From assembly GCA_025057155.1 (NCBI GenBank), contig JANWYD010000004.1:1-64000 (forward strand): a stretch of 64,000 nucleotides of DNA, in the 5' to 3' direction. The DNA comes from Chloroflexaceae bacterium (lineage in GTDB: Bacteria; Chloroflexota; Chloroflexia; Chloroflexales; Chloroflexaceae). The first letter of the stretch is position 1. Each line of letters begins with the position of its first letter. Shown here piece by piece: positions 15,363-24,349 of the stretch. The translations under genes were made by a program, and so were the position numbers. The notes beneath the pieces were generated by a model. It had not been told where the DNA came from. It did no database searches and saw nothing but the letters and a program-made list of their open reading frames with translations.

Positions 15363-17897
15363 TCAGCCCGCCGGGGCGGCCTCGACCCAGAAGCGTTCCA
15401 CCTTTTGCCGCAGCAGGGCGTGCTCGTCTCGCGCCAGATGCGGGTCACTCGCCAGGATGTGCTCGGCTTCGACCCGGGCCGTGTGGAGCAGGCGCGTATC
15501 GGCGAGCCGGGCCACCTTAAGGTCGGGCGTGCCGCTCTGCCGCGTGCCGAAAAACTCCCCCGGCCCCCGCAGTTGCAGGTCAATCTCGGCCAGTTTGAAA
15601 CCGTCGGCGGTTTGCTCCATGGCTTCCAGCCGCTGGCGTGTCACGTCATTATCGTCCTTGTCGGAGATGAGGATGCAATAACTCTGATGCGCGCCCCGAC
15701 CGACTCGCCCGCGGAACTGGTGCAGTTGGGCCAGTCCGAAGCGCTCGGCGCCCTCGATAACGATCGTCGAGGCATTGGGAATGTCGATGCCCACCTCGAT
15801 GACGGCGGTGCTGACCAGGATGTCGTACTGGTGGTCGCGGAAGGCGCGCATCACCTCGTCTTTTTCGCGCGGGAGCATGCGCCCGTGCAGCAGCGCCACG
15901 CGCAGGTCAGGAAAGACATCGTTCTGGAGCGTCGCGTACACTTCCTCGGCGGAGGGCAGGTCCACTTCTTCACTCTCTTCGACCAGCGGGCAGATGACGA
16001 AGGCCTGGCGCCCTCTGGCGATCTCGCGGCGGATATGGCGGTAGGCTTTCTCGCGTTCGGTCTTCTTGATCCACCGGGTGCGAATGGCCTGGCGCCCCGG
16101 CGGCAGTTCATCGAGCACCGAGACATCAAGATCGCCGTAGATTGTCAGGGTGAGAGTGCGGGGAATGGGTGTGGCGGTCATCACCAGCATGTGGGGGTTG
16201 AACCCTTTGTCGCGCAGGCGCTGGCGCTGTTCCACGCCGAAGCGATGCTGTTCATCCACCACCACCAGGCCCAGCGAACGGAAGCGCACGTGCTCGGTGA
16301 GCAGGGCATGGGTGCCGACAACCAGGTCAATCTCGCCCTCGGCGATGCCGTCGAGCACGCGGCGGCGCTCGCGCGCCCCCAGGCTGCCGGTGAGGAGGGC
16401 CACGCGAATGCCCTTTCCGCCCATATCGTCGGCGTCGGTCATGCCGAGGATGGCCTTGATCTCGGCCAGGCGGGCCGCCTCGGCGGGGTCGAGGCGCTCC
16501 TTCCAATCTTCGCCCTCGGCGGCGACTCTGGTCTCTCGTGGCACGGGAACACGGCCCAGGAGCTTTTTCAGACCCTTGTAGTGCTGCTCGGCAAGGATCT
16601 CGGTCGGGGCCATCATCGCTCCTTGAAAGCCGTTGCCGATGGCCTGGGCCAGGGCCGCGGCGGCGACGACGGTCTTGCCTGAGCCGACGTCGCCCTGCAA
16701 CAGGCGCGCCATTGGCACGGGCCGGGCCATGTCGGCGAAGATCTCCCCCAGCGCCCGCTGCTGCGCTCCGGTGAGACTGAAGGGCAGGGCCGCCAGCAGC
16801 TCCTGCTGCACCTCGGGCAGGAAGCGCATGGCGTAGCCCATCTCGCTCTGCCAGAGCATCCGGCGCTGCAACACGCCGATTTGAATGAAGAGAAACTCGT
16901 CGAAAGCCAGCCGCCGGCGGGCCTGGTCGAGGCGCTCCTGGTTGTCGGGGTAGTGGATCTGGGCCAGGGCTTCGCCCAGCGGCAGCAGGTCGGCGCGCTC
17001 GCGCACCGCCTCCGGCAGGTGATCGGGCACGGTTGGCGTAACTGCGTCTACAACCTGTTTGATGATCCGGCGCGCGTTGCGGTCAATTAACCCCCTGGTC
17101 AGCCGGTGGACGGGCACGAGCCGTCCGGTGTGGATGGTGTTGCCGTCAGGAGTGTAGGGTTCCCACTTCGGGCTGGCGAACTGGCGCATGCCGTTGTAGG
17201 TGCTCACCTTGCCGCTGAGCACAATCATGCGCCCGATAGTCAGTTGTCTGGTGAGCCAGGGCTGGTTAAAAAAGACGGCCCGCACCGAGCCGCTGGCGTC
17301 GCTCACCAGCGCCTCGACCCGGCTGCGCGCGCCGCCGATCAGGCGCACATCGGTCACTTCGCCGACGATGGTTTCGGTGGCGCCGATGCTCAGATTGGCG
17401 ATGGTCTTGCGGGCGCTGTAGTCGTCGTAGCGGTGGGGGAAGTGATAGAGCATATCTTCGACGGTGCGAAGACCGAGGCGCCGGAAGGCGCGCACATCGC
17501 GCTGACTCACTCCGGGCAGGGCCTCCAGCGGGGCGGCGAGGCTCAGCGTATGGTTGCCGGGGTTCGCTGTGGCTGCCGTTGGACGCGCCTTTCGGCGCTG
17601 CGGAGCGGGGGAGGCTGGCGGCGCAGCAGGGGGAGGAGGCTGGCGGAAGAGCGCTCGCAGCAACTCGAGGGCCTGGGTGACGCGCTGGCGCCGTTCGAGC
17701 ACCGGCTGGCGCCCATAGTCGGCGAGCAATTCAAGGGCGGAGCGCACCGCCGGCTCGGCCAGATCCCCATCGGCGGCGGCCCGCCAGGCGGCGAGAAACT
17801 GTTCCATGCCGCCCTCCGCCGCCCTATCATCGCAGCCACGGCGCAGTTCGGCGGCCAGGGTCTTCCCGAGGCGAATGATGTGCTCACGATTGCGCAT
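15363..17897 (-). CDS. recG: ATP-dependent DNA helicase RecG
   Basis: Superfamily 2 helicase (844 aa) that remodels stalled forks and Holliday junctions. From the N-terminus: an alpha-helical extension of about 90 residues with a Pro/Ala linker, a wedge/OB domain (VLRLGLRTVEDMLYHFPHRYDD; FFNQPWLTRQLTIG), then helicase motifs I (LLQGDVGSGKT), II as DEQH in VVVDEQHRFGVEQRQRL, III (MTATPIPRTL), and IV-VI (STAVIEVGIDIPNASTI; QFRGRVGRG). The family TRG-like C-terminal region ends near residue 840. Length and motif order are typical; the extended N-terminus fits Chloroflexota. An internal start (17897) is preferred to one ten codons earlier, though neither has a strong ribosome site. It stands 52 bases after the degV gene and is probably co-transcribed. 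Confidence 0.95.
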   Translation of the reverse strand: MRNREHIIRLGKTLAAELRRGCDDRAAEGGMEQFLAAWRAAADGDLAEPAVRSALELLADYGRQPVLERRQRVTQALELLRALFRQPPPPAAPPASPAPQRRKARPTAATANPGNHTLSLAAPLEALPGVSQRDVRAFRRLGLRTVEDMLYHFPHRYDDYSARKTIANLSIGATETIVGEVTDVRLIGGARSRVEALVSDASGSVRAVFFNQPWLTRQLTIGRMIVLSGKVSTYNGMRQFASPKWEPYTPDGNTIHTGRLVPVHRLTRGLIDRNARRIIKQVVDAVTPTVPDHLPEAVRERADLLPLGEALAQIHYPDNQERLDQARRRLAFDEFLFIQIGVLQRRMLWQSEMGYAMRFLPEVQQELLAALPFSLTGAQQRALGEIFADMARPVPMARLLQGDVGSGKTVVAAAALAQAIGNGFQGAMMAPTEILAEQHYKGLKKLLGRVPVPRETRVAAEGEDWKERLDPAEAARLAEIKAILGMTDADDMGGKGIRVALLTGSLGARERRRVLDGIAEGEIDLVVGTHALLTEHVRFRSLGLVVVDEQHRFGVEQRQRLRDKGFNPHMLVMTATPIPRTLTLTIYGDLDVSVLDELPPGRQAIRTRWIKKTEREKAYRHIRREIARGRQAFVICPLVEESEEVDLPSAEEVYATLQNDVFPDLRVALLHGRMLPREKDEVMRAFRDHQYDILVSTAVIEVGIDIPNASTIVIEGAERFGLAQLHQFRGRVGRGAHQSYCILISDKDDNDVTRQRLEAMEQTADGFKLAEIDLQLRGPGEFFGTRQSGTPDLKVARLADTRLLHTARVEAEHILASDPHLARDEHALLRQKVERFWVEAAPAG

Positions 17898-17949
17898 TTG
17901 GTGATCACGCGAGGAGGGCCGAAGCACTGGCGTAGCCGGTGCTTCGGCC

Positions 17950-18798
17950 CTACTCTTCCAACCCCTCGAACACTACCACCCCCATGGCCCCCGGCCCCAG
18001 ATGCGCGGCCACGGCAGGGCCGAAGCGCATGCACTGCACCTGCTCGCGCGGGAACACCGGGGCGATCTTCTCGAGCAACTTCTCAACGTCCTCGGGGGTC
18101 GTGGCGTAGAGCACCGTCACCTCCTGGACGCGGGGGAAGTCCTCAACGAAGGTGAAGAGACCCTCAAGAGCTTTGGCGCGGGTGCGGGTGCGCTCGTAGG
18201 GCACGATTTCGCCTTCATCCAGGATCATGAGCGGCTTGATCCGTTGCATCGAGCCGAGCACCGAGCCGGCAATCGTCAGCCGGCCGCTCTGCTCAAGGTA
18301 CTCCATCGTATCTACGAAGAAGACCGCATGAGTATGGCGGATGGTTGCATGGATCAGCCGGCTGACCTCCTCCGGCGTGGCGCCTTCCCGCGCGGCGCGG
18401 GCCGCGGCAATCGCTACCGAGCCGACGCCAATCGAGGCCGATTTGCTGTCAATCACCTCCAGGCGCGTGGTGCTGGCCGGCAAACGGCTGCGGGCCGCCA
18501 CCGCATTCGCCATGCAATCGCCCAGCCGCGCGCCCAGGTGGATGGAAAAAATATGATCCACCTCGCTGATCCACCGCCGATAGACCTGCTCGAACTGCAT
18601 GGCCGAAGGTGAAGACACCTTGAAGCGCTGCCAGCCTGCCAGGGACTCGTAGAGCAGATCATCGCTGACATCAATGCCGATGCGGTAGGCGCGATCATTG
18701 ACATGGGCGATGAGCGGCACTACTTCAATGTCAAGCTCCCGCGCCACATCGGGCGGAATGTCGGCGGAACCATCGGTAATAATTTTGATCTTCGCCAT
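17950..18798 (-). CDS. degV: DegV family fatty-acid-binding protein
   Basis: A 282-residue two-domain cytosolic protein. The opening IKIITDGSADIPPDVA and the stretch FKVSSPSAMQFEQVYRRW match DegV, whose TSxPS-like loop and C-terminal domain bind fatty acids (fatty acid kinase FakB partners). No FakA-type kinase is in the window. The ATG at 18798 has GCAGG about ten bases upstream; a TTG two codons earlier is less likely. The gene is divergent from rpmB across a short promoter region and upstream of recG. Whether it feeds lipid synthesis here is unknown. Confidence 0.88.
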   Translation of the reverse strand: MAKIKIITDGSADIPPDVARELDIEVVPLIAHVNDRAYRIGIDVSDDLLYESLAGWQRFKVSSPSAMQFEQVYRRWISEVDHIFSIHLGARLGDCMANAVAARSRLPASTTRLEVIDSKSASIGVGSVAIAAARAAREGATPEEVSRLIHATIRHTHAVFFVDTMEYLEQSGRLTIAGSVLGSMQRIKPLMILDEGEIVPYERTRTRAKALEGLFTFVEDFPRVQEVTVLYATTPEDVEKLLEKIAPVFPREQVQCMRFGPAVAAHLGPGAMGVVVFEGLEE

Positions 18799-18813
18799 GC
18801 TCAAACCTGCCGG

Positions 18814-18842
18814 TTGCCAAAGAGGCCGCGGTATGGTATAGT
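18814..18842 (+). promoter_or_regulatory. Sigma-70 promoter of rpmB
   Basis: TTGCCA (18814-18819), 17 bases, then TATAGT (18837-18842). The leader contains a small hairpin ATCTC/GAGAT just before the AGGAG ribosome site, a position where L28 or another protein could act on translation. Confidence 0.7.
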
Positions 18843-18884
18843 CTCGCGGAGAGAAAATGCTAATCTCTGTGGAGATCAGGAGCC

Positions 18885-19070
18885 ATGGCCACGTGTGAAA
18901 TGTGTGGAAAAAAGCCGTCTTTTGGTCATAACGTCAGCTTCTCCAAGCGCCGAACCAACCGCATGTGGCGCCCGAATGTGCAGAAGACGACCATTGTAAC
19001 TGCTGATGGCACGACGGTTCAGATCCGTGTGTGCACCCGGTGCATGCGCACGATGACCAAGGCGCGCTAG
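18885..19070 (+). CDS. rpmB: 50S ribosomal protein L28
   Basis: A 61-residue ribosomal protein of the large subunit. It begins MATCEMCGKKPSFGHNVSFS, continues with KRRTNRMWRPNVQ, and ends VQIRVCTRCMRTMTKAR. Two CxxC pairs (Cys4/Cys7 and Cys51/Cys54) make it the zinc-binding form (C+), which is lost in many other bacteria. AGGAG lies four bases before the ATG. It is a single-gene unit with its own promoter and a strong terminator 33 bases past the stop. Confidence 0.97.
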   Translation: MATCEMCGKKPSFGHNVSFSKRRTNRMWRPNVQKTTIVTADGTTVQIRVCTRCMRTMTKAR

Positions 19071-19102
19071 GGGCGATGTTCGACGGGTAAGGTGCACTAC
19101 AA

Positions 19103-19135
19103 AAGGCCAGTGTCCCGCCAGAGGACACTGGCCTT
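19103..19135. terminator. Bidirectional hairpin terminator between rpmB and ilvE
   Basis: Thirteen-base perfect arms AAGGCCAGTGTCC and GGACACTGGCCTT around a 7-base loop. It ends with AAAA on the left and TT on the right, and separates the convergent rpmB and ilvE. Confidence 0.85.
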
Positions 19136-19171
19136 GCATATTATAGCCGAACGGCAAGAGGGGCGCAACTG

Positions 19172-20098
19172 CTATTCCACGACATACTCTAACCAGCCGT
19201 AGCGATCTTCCCGTTCACCCTGCACCACGCCGAAGAAGGCCGCCTGCACTGCGGCGGTGACCGGCCCACGCCGTCCCTGTCCCACCGGAATGCGATCAAC
19301 GGAGCGGATCGGCGTCACTTCAGCGGCGGTGCCCGTGAAGAACAACTCGTCGGCAATGTACAGCATTTCGCGGGGGATGGCTTCCTGGCGCACATGGATG
19401 CCCAGTTCGCCCAGCAGGGTGATCACCGTGTCGCGCGTAATGCCACTGAGGATGGACGAGGCCACCGGCGGGGTGTACACTACCCCGTCGCGCACCAGGA
19501 AGAGGTTCTCGCCGCTGCCCTCGCTCACCTGCCCCTGATGATCCAGGGCAATGCCTTCGGCATAGCCGTTGGCCAGAGCCTCCATCTTGATTAACTGGGA
19601 GTTGAGATAGTTGCCGCCCGCCTTGGAGAGTGCCGGCATGGTATTGGGGGCGAAGCGGTTCCAGGAGGACACGCACACGTCCACGCCCTGTTCCATGGCC
19701 TCGGCCCCGAGGTATTTGCCCCACTCGATGGTGGCGATGGCCACTTCCACCGGGTTGCGCTGCGGATTGACGCCAATCTCGCCCAGGCCGCGGTAGACTA
19801 CAGGCCGAATATAGCCGGACTTGAGACGATTGGCGCGCACGGTCTCTTTCACCGCCGCGACCAGTTGCTCGAGCGTGTAGGGCACTTCGGTGCGGTAGAT
19901 CCGCGCTGAGTCGAGCAGACGCCGGATGTGCGGCGTCAGCCGAAAGATCGCCGGACCGCGCGGCGTCTCGTAGCAGCGGATGCCCTCAAAGAAGCTCGAA
20001 CCGTAGTGCACCACGTGCGCCATCACGTGGATGCGCGCTTCGTTCCACGGCACCAGTTTTCCATTGAACCAGATGAACTCCATCGGTTGAATAGCCAT
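19172..20098 (-). CDS. ilvE: Branched-chain amino acid aminotransferase
   Basis: PLP-dependent fold type IV transaminase (308 aa, normal length), which makes or degrades Ile, Leu and Val with 2-oxoglutarate/glutamate. The N-terminus ([19 protein letters not shown], then [15 protein letters not shown]) and the Schiff-base lysine region [15 protein letters not shown] are diagnostic, as is the [19 protein letters not shown] phosphate-site stretch. The gene converges on rpmB and overlaps no other gene. Its right neighbour, the WalJ-like hydrolase, is 17 bases away on the same strand, so the two are probably one unit. It is not in an ilv biosynthetic operon here. Confidence 0.93.
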   Translation of the reverse strand: MAIQPMEFIWFNGKLVPWNEARIHVMAHVVHYGSSFFEGIRCYETPRGPAIFRLTPHIRRLLDSARIYRTEVPYTLEQLVAAVKETVRANRLKSGYIRPVVYRGLGEIGVNPQRNPVEVAIATIEWGKYLGAEAMEQGVDVCVSSWNRFAPNTMPALSKAGGNYLNSQLIKMEALANGYAEGIALDHQGQVSEGSGENLFLVRDGVVYTPPVASSILSGITRDTVITLLGELGIHVRQEAIPREMLYIADELFFTGTAAEVTPIRSVDRIPVGQGRRGPVTAAVQAAFFGVVQGEREDRYGWLEYVVE

Positions 20099-20115
20099 AC
20101 CCGCCCCCTGCGTGG

Positions 20116-20940
20116 TTAAAACATGCTTCGCTGCACCAGCAACCGCTCTTCAGCGCACCAGGTCGGCGCCCCGCCGGCCCCGCGCGCGGCTCGCCGGGGC
20201 AGGACTCTCAGCCGCGGCCCGCTGACGCCGGCCAGTTCCAGCACGCGCTGCACTCCTGCCAGAGCCACCTGCGGCGAGTTGGTCTGCGCCGATAGGTGGG
20301 CCAGCCACACATCGCAAACGGCGCCGGCGCAGGCCCGTGCCAGCAATGCGCCGCACTGCACGTTGTCGAGATGCCCGCGGGCGCCGCAGATCCGCTGCTG
20401 GATCGCCAGCGGATAGGGAGCGGTGCGCAGCAGCTCCCGGTCGTGGTTGGCTTCCACTACCAGCAGGTCGGCGCCGCGCAGGGCCGTCACCGTCGTCTCG
20501 TCCCAACTGCCCAGATCCACGGCGATGGCCACGGTCGCGCCGCTGGCGCTCAGGCGCAGCCCCACCGGGTCAGCGGCGTCGTGGGCCACAGGGAAGCTGC
20601 GCACCTCGAAAGGGCCGATCGCCGCCAGTTCGCCGACCGGCAACACTTCGACGGCCACACCTTCCAGCGCCGGGCCAAGGGCCTCGCGCGTGGCGAGGTT
20701 GCAGACCACGGGGACGCCGTGGCGCCGCGCCAGGGCCGCCGCGCCCAGGCTGTGGTCACCGTGCTCATGAGTGAGGAGCACGGCGCCAATCTGGCCGACG
20801 CTTACTCCCTGGTAGCGAAGCAGGTTCTCCAGAGTCCGCAGCGGGATGCCGCAATCAATGAGCAGTGCGGCGTCGCCGTGGCGCGCCAGCAGGGCGTTGC
20901 CGCTGCTCCCCGAAGCCAGCGCGGTTATGCTCAAGGTCAT
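20116..20940 (-). CDS. WalJ/YycJ-like MBL-fold metallo-hydrolase
   Basis: A 274-residue beta-lactamase-fold hydrolase. The first strand [20 protein letters not shown] and the metal site [12 protein letters not shown] (HxHxDH) are those of YycJ/WalJ-type exonuclease-like proteins; further metal ligands are visible in VAHDAAD and [10 protein letters not shown]. The YycJ family is linked to the WalRK system and to DNA end processing, but no walRK genes are here. The C-terminal ~75 residues are Ala/Arg-rich with [14 protein letters not shown], typical of the family. Start at 20940. Confidence 0.85.
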   Translation of the reverse strand: MTLSITALASGSSGNALLARHGDAALLIDCGIPLRTLENLLRYQGVSVGQIGAVLLTHEHGDHSLGAAALARRHGVPVVCNLATREALGPALEGVAVEVLPVGELAAIGPFEVRSFPVAHDAADPVGLRLSASGATVAIAVDLGSWDETTVTALRGADLLVVEANHDRELLRTAPYPLAIQQRICGARGHLDNVQCGALLARACAGAVCDVWLAHLSAQTNSPQVALAGVQRVLELAGVSGPRLRVLPRRAARGAGGAPTWCAEERLLVQRSMF

Positions 20941-21332
20941 ACGCTACCCCAGAGGTGCGGATCGCGTCTCGCATGCGGGCCGATTAGCATAGTTTTTCGC
21001 TATATCCCCGCCCCCTCCCCAACCCTCCCCCGCTGGGGGAGGGCTCCGGCTCCTCCCCCCAACGGCGGGAGGCTGGGAGGGGGGCAAAATGCCAGGAAAC
21101 TTGCTTCTACTGGTTGGTGCATCCGGCAAGTTCTCGAACGGGAGGGTCTGGGAGGGCTTTGCCCTCCCAGAAACCCGACTCCCAACCCTTTCGTGTATCA
21201 GGACTTGCCGATGCACCACTGTCCGTGAACGAAGTTTTCTGCCACCCAGATGCGTCTGGGCCGCGGCTGGCGCGGCCCCAAACCGATTCCGCTGTTCTCT
21301 GCGCCTCTGCGGTAAATATCAGAAACCGTCGT
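20941..21332. other. Non-coding interval with repeat fragments
   Basis: About 390 bases between the WalJ-like gene and rdgB, both on the minus strand. It contains C-rich runs around 21000-21090, a perfect stem-loop at 21148-21170, and a broader inverted pairing between ggtgcatccggcaag (21117) and cttgccgatgcacc (21204). No gene is supported. Confidence 0.5.
21148..21170. repeat. CTGGGAGGGC hairpin
   Basis: Perfect 10-bp arms CTGGGAGGGC and GCCCTCCCAG with a TTT loop. Related hairpins occur at 34736-34758 and 55562-55584. Confidence 0.75.
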
Positions 21333-21941
21333 TCACAGATGCGGATCATCTTCGAGCATCCAGCGCTCGAGGATGTTCCGCGCGGCGCGAGCGGCGATGG
21401 CCCGATGGCTGATGCGATTCTTGCGTTCGGGAGGCAACTCGGCCAGGGTGCAGTTCTCGTCGAGCACGTAGAACAGCGGATCGTAGCCAAAGCCGCCCGA
21501 CCCCCGCGGCTCGAACTCGATCACGCCGGGGAGCGTACCTTCCACCAGTTCCGGCGGATGCCCGGGACGGACCAGGGCAATTACACAGACGAAGCGGGCC
21601 AGGCGGGCGTGCCAGGGCACGTCCTTAAGCTGATCGAGCAAGTAGCGCAACTGCGCCTCACCCTTCACGCCTCCATAGTGCGCCGAGTGGATGCCGGGCG
21701 CTCCGTGCAGGGCGGCCACTTCCAGCCCGCTATCGTCGGCCAGGGTGGGTAAGCCGCTCAGGGCCATATAGCCCTGGGCCTTGAGGATCGCGTTGGCAGC
21801 GAACGTCTCGCCCGTCTCGGCGATCTCCTCGGTGATCCCCAGTTCGTCCAGCGACCGCAGCGTCAGGTTCAGGCCGTTGAAGATCGCCGCGAATTCGCGT
21901 AGCTTGCCGGGGTTATGGGTGGCAATCAACAATTCGCGCAT
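21333..21941 (-). CDS. rdgB: XTP/dITP (non-canonical purine NTP) pyrophosphatase
   Basis: A 202-residue Ham1/RdgB family enzyme that hydrolyses ITP, dITP and XTP to the monophosphate, protecting DNA and RNA. The N-terminus (LLIATHNPGKLREFAAIF), the active-site loop LADDSGLEVAALHGAPG, and the stretch GFGYDPLFYV all match. Length is typical. It stands alone on the minus strand, with no co-transcribed neighbour, 392 bases downstream of other genes and with the ubiA promoter region divergent on its 5' side. Confidence 0.95.
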   Translation of the reverse strand: MRELLIATHNPGKLREFAAIFNGLNLTLRSLDELGITEEIAETGETFAANAILKAQGYMALSGLPTLADDSGLEVAALHGAPGIHSAHYGGVKGEAQLRYLLDQLKDVPWHARLARFVCVIALVRPGHPPELVEGTLPGVIEFEPRGSGGFGYDPLFYVLDENCTLAELPPERKNRISHRAIAARAARNILERWMLEDDPHL

Positions 21942-22301
21942 AAGCAGGAGTGTACGTCGGATAGCGGGAGTCTGTCAAGACAAAATGGTGTTCAATAGCG
22001 TTTACATTAACCGAACACGTTCGCGCCGCAGCGAGGCGCAAAGGGCTTCAAAAAGCGCCTTCTCTACTCCTACGTTCCTCTGCGCGCTCTGCGGTAAACG
22101 TACATGGCGTTCACATCTGCCGAATGCGCGTCCACTGCAAAGAGCATGGCGAGCGCCAGACCTGCGTGCTCCGCAGTCAGCTTGAACCCATACTTAACCA
22201 TCCGCCTTTGAAGTTGACGTTCGCCTGACCCATCGGGTACAATCAGGCGGTTCTTCCGCCTCCAGATGGTGAGCGATGTCTCACCCCGACAACTGAGATC
22301 T
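21942..22301. other. Divergent interval between rdgB and the UbiA gene
   Basis: About 360 bases carrying the ubiA-side promoter at 22214-22243 and a fragment 'ctctgcgcgctctgcggtaa' (near 22080) that recurs with small changes at 21299 and 33767. No gene is supported. Confidence 0.5.
22214..22243 (+). promoter_or_regulatory. Sigma-70 promoter of the UbiA prenyltransferase gene
   Basis: TTGACG (22214-22219), 18 bases, then TACAAT (22238-22243), about 60 bases ahead of the ATG at 22302. Confidence 0.65.
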
Positions 22302-23270
22302 ATGAGCAAGGTGTCCATCGAAGGCGCAATCAGCGCCGCGCCAGCGACCAGCGTTGCGATGCTGCGCGAACTGGTGCGCGCGATGCGCCCGCGCCAGTGG
22401 GTCAAGAACGTCTTCGTCTTCGCGGCGCTGGCCTTTTCCGAAGAGCGACTCTGGCGCTTCTGGGACGCCGGGATAGGGCCGGCGCCGCTGCTGCGCGTGG
22501 TCGGCGCATTCGTGGCCTTTTGCCTGGCCGCGAGCGCGATCTATATCGTCAACGATCTGGTTGACATCGAGAAGGACCGCGCCCATCCGAAGAAGCGCCA
22601 CCGGCCCTTCGCCTCGGGGCGCCTCAGTCCGACAGTCGGCATTATCGCCGCCACGGTGCTGATCGTCGCCGCCATACCCCTCGCCTATGTCGTCGGTGAC
22701 GGCACGGCCTTTCTGGGAGTGCTGGCGGCCTATGTGGCGATCCAGGGCTTTCTCTACTCCTACTGGCTCAAGAACGTGGTCATTCTGGACATCCTCGTCC
22801 TGGCCGCGGGCTTCGTCTTGCGGGCAGTGGGCGGAGCGGTGGTGCTTAACGTGCTGATCACCCCCTGGCTGCTGCTCTGCATGCTGCTCCTGGCGCTCTT
22901 CCTGGGCATCGGCAAGCGCCGCCACGAGTTGATCCTGCTGGAGAACGGCGCGGGCGAGCACCGGCGCATCCTCGCCGAGTACTCGGTGCCTATGCTCGAC
23001 CAGATGATGGCCATCGTCACCGCCAGCATCATCATGGCCTACAGCGTCACGGCCTTCCTCGCCCCCGTCGCGCCGCAGGAGCCGTACCCGATGCTGATGC
23101 TGACCATTCCGTTCGTTATCTACGCGATCTTTCGCTATCTCTATCTGATCTACATCCGTGGGGAGGGCGGCGCGCCTGACGAGTTGATCCTCAAGGATCC
23201 GCTGCTCGCCGGGAGCGTGGCGCTCTGGGGGTTGACCGTGCTCGGAGTGTTGCTGCTCTTTCCGAACTGA
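22302..23270 (+). CDS. UbiA-family prenyltransferase, decaprenyl-phosphate phosphoribosyltransferase-like
   Basis: A 322-residue integral membrane prenyltransferase with about nine TM helices. The first motif AMRPRQWVKNVFVFAALAF and the Mg-pyrophosphate motif IVNDLVDIEKDRAHPKK (NDxxDxxxD) are typical of the branch that transfers phosphoribose to polyprenyl phosphate in arabinan synthesis; a second Asp region (VILDILVLAAGFVLRAVGG) also matches. The substrate assignment is by resemblance; another UbiA enzyme is possible. The ATG at 22302 is taken because upstream codons are not protein-like. It is followed after 58 bases by isopentenyl phosphate kinase, which makes an isoprenoid precursor, so the pair fits prenyl-lipid supply. 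Confidence 0.8.
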   Translation: MSKVSIEGAISAAPATSVAMLRELVRAMRPRQWVKNVFVFAALAFSEERLWRFWDAGIGPAPLLRVVGAFVAFCLAASAIYIVNDLVDIEKDRAHPKKRHRPFASGRLSPTVGIIAATVLIVAAIPLAYVVGDGTAFLGVLAAYVAIQGFLYSYWLKNVVILDILVLAAGFVLRAVGGAVVLNVLITPWLLLCMLLLALFLGIGKRRHELILLENGAGEHRRILAEYSVPMLDQMMAIVTASIIMAYSVTAFLAPVAPQEPYPMLMLTIPFVIYAIFRYLYLIYIRGEGGAPDELILKDPLLAGSVALWGLTVLGVLLLFPN

Positions 23271-23328
23271 GCATACGCCCTGAAGGCGCGAAGATCGCGA
23301 GCACGGCGCACTGCCAGGCTGGAAATGC

Positions 23329-24138
23329 ATGTACACCTTCGTAAAACTCGGCGGCTCGGTGATCACCGACAAGGCCGGACGCGAGGCCGCCGACCTTCCC
23401 GTGATTGCCCGGCTGGCCGCCGAAGTGGCCGCCGCTCTCCGCGCCCGCCCCGATCTGCGGCTGATCCTCGGTCACGGCAGCGGCTCATTCGGTCACCACT
23501 ACGCTGCGCGCTATGGCGTCCACCGCGGCCTGCCGCGGGGCGGCGATTACACCGGCTTTGCCCTGACCGCCGCCGCCGCGCTGCGCCTTAATCGCATCGT
23601 GGTTGACGCGCTGCTCGAGGCCGGGGTGCCGGCCCTGTCGCTGCAACCCTCCGCCGCGTTGCAGGCCGCCAGCGGGCGCATCGCCGCCTGGGAGACCGCG
23701 CCTGTTGCCGAGGCCCTCGACCGCGGTCTGGTTCCCGTGGTTCACGGAGACGTGGCCTTTGATCGCCTCCAGGGCAGCGCGATCATCTCCACCGAGGCCC
23801 TGCTGGCCCACCTGGCCCTGGCGACTCCCCTGCGCCCGGCGCGCATCGTGCTCGTTGGCGAGGCCGCGGTCTACACCGCCGATCCCCGCGTCAATCCCGC
23901 TGCCGAACGGGTGCCGCTGATCACCGCTGCCAATCTCGACGCGGTGCTCCACGGCGCTGGCGGTTCCCATGCCGTGGATGTCACCGGCGGGATGCGCAGC
24001 AAGCTGGAGTTGATGTGGCGCCTCATCGAGGCCATTCCGGAACTGGAGGTGCGTCTGATCGGGCCGGATCCGGGCAACCTCGTCGCTGTGCTTTGCGGCG
24101 ACGAGGTTGATGTGGGCACAACGATGCGGCTGAGCTAG
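23329..24138 (+). CDS. Isopentenyl phosphate kinase
   Basis: A 269-residue amino-acid-kinase-fold enzyme that phosphorylates isopentenyl phosphate to isopentenyl diphosphate. The start FVKLGGSVITDKAGREA and the loop LILGHGSGSFGHHYAARYG (with the substrate His that marks IPK) are clear, and TGGMRSKLELMWRLIE near the C-terminus matches the family. IPK is the last step of the alternative mevalonate pathway known in archaea and in Roseiflexus relatives, where a phosphomevalonate decarboxylase acts first. That gene is not in this window. Upstream is a UbiA prenyltransferase. The organism would thus make isoprenoids, such as carotenoids and bacteriochlorophyll tails, by this route; that is inference. 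Confidence 0.92.
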   Translation: MYTFVKLGGSVITDKAGREAADLPVIARLAAEVAAALRARPDLRLILGHGSGSFGHHYAARYGVHRGLPRGGDYTGFALTAAAALRLNRIVVDALLEAGVPALSLQPSAALQAASGRIAAWETAPVAEALDRGLVPVVHGDVAFDRLQGSAIISTEALLAHLALATPLRPARIVLVGEAAVYTADPRVNPAAERVPLITAANLDAVLHGAGGSHAVDVTGGMRSKLELMWRLIEAIPELEVRLIGPDPGNLVAVLCGDEVDVGTTMRLS

Positions 24139-24349
24139 AGCGCTGAATGATTGGCTCACCGAGGCCCCTGCTCCGTGTGCCTCGCCGCGCTCGCGCCGTC
24201 ATGGTTGCGGGGCAATCGTTTCGAGAAACGCTATAGATGAGTTGATTGCCTCCTGCTCCCCCGTTCCCCGCTCTGCTATACTGCCCATGCACGTGGACGG
24301 ATCGCCTGTCCGCCATCGCTATACTTCATAGCATAGCCGCCTTCGAACG

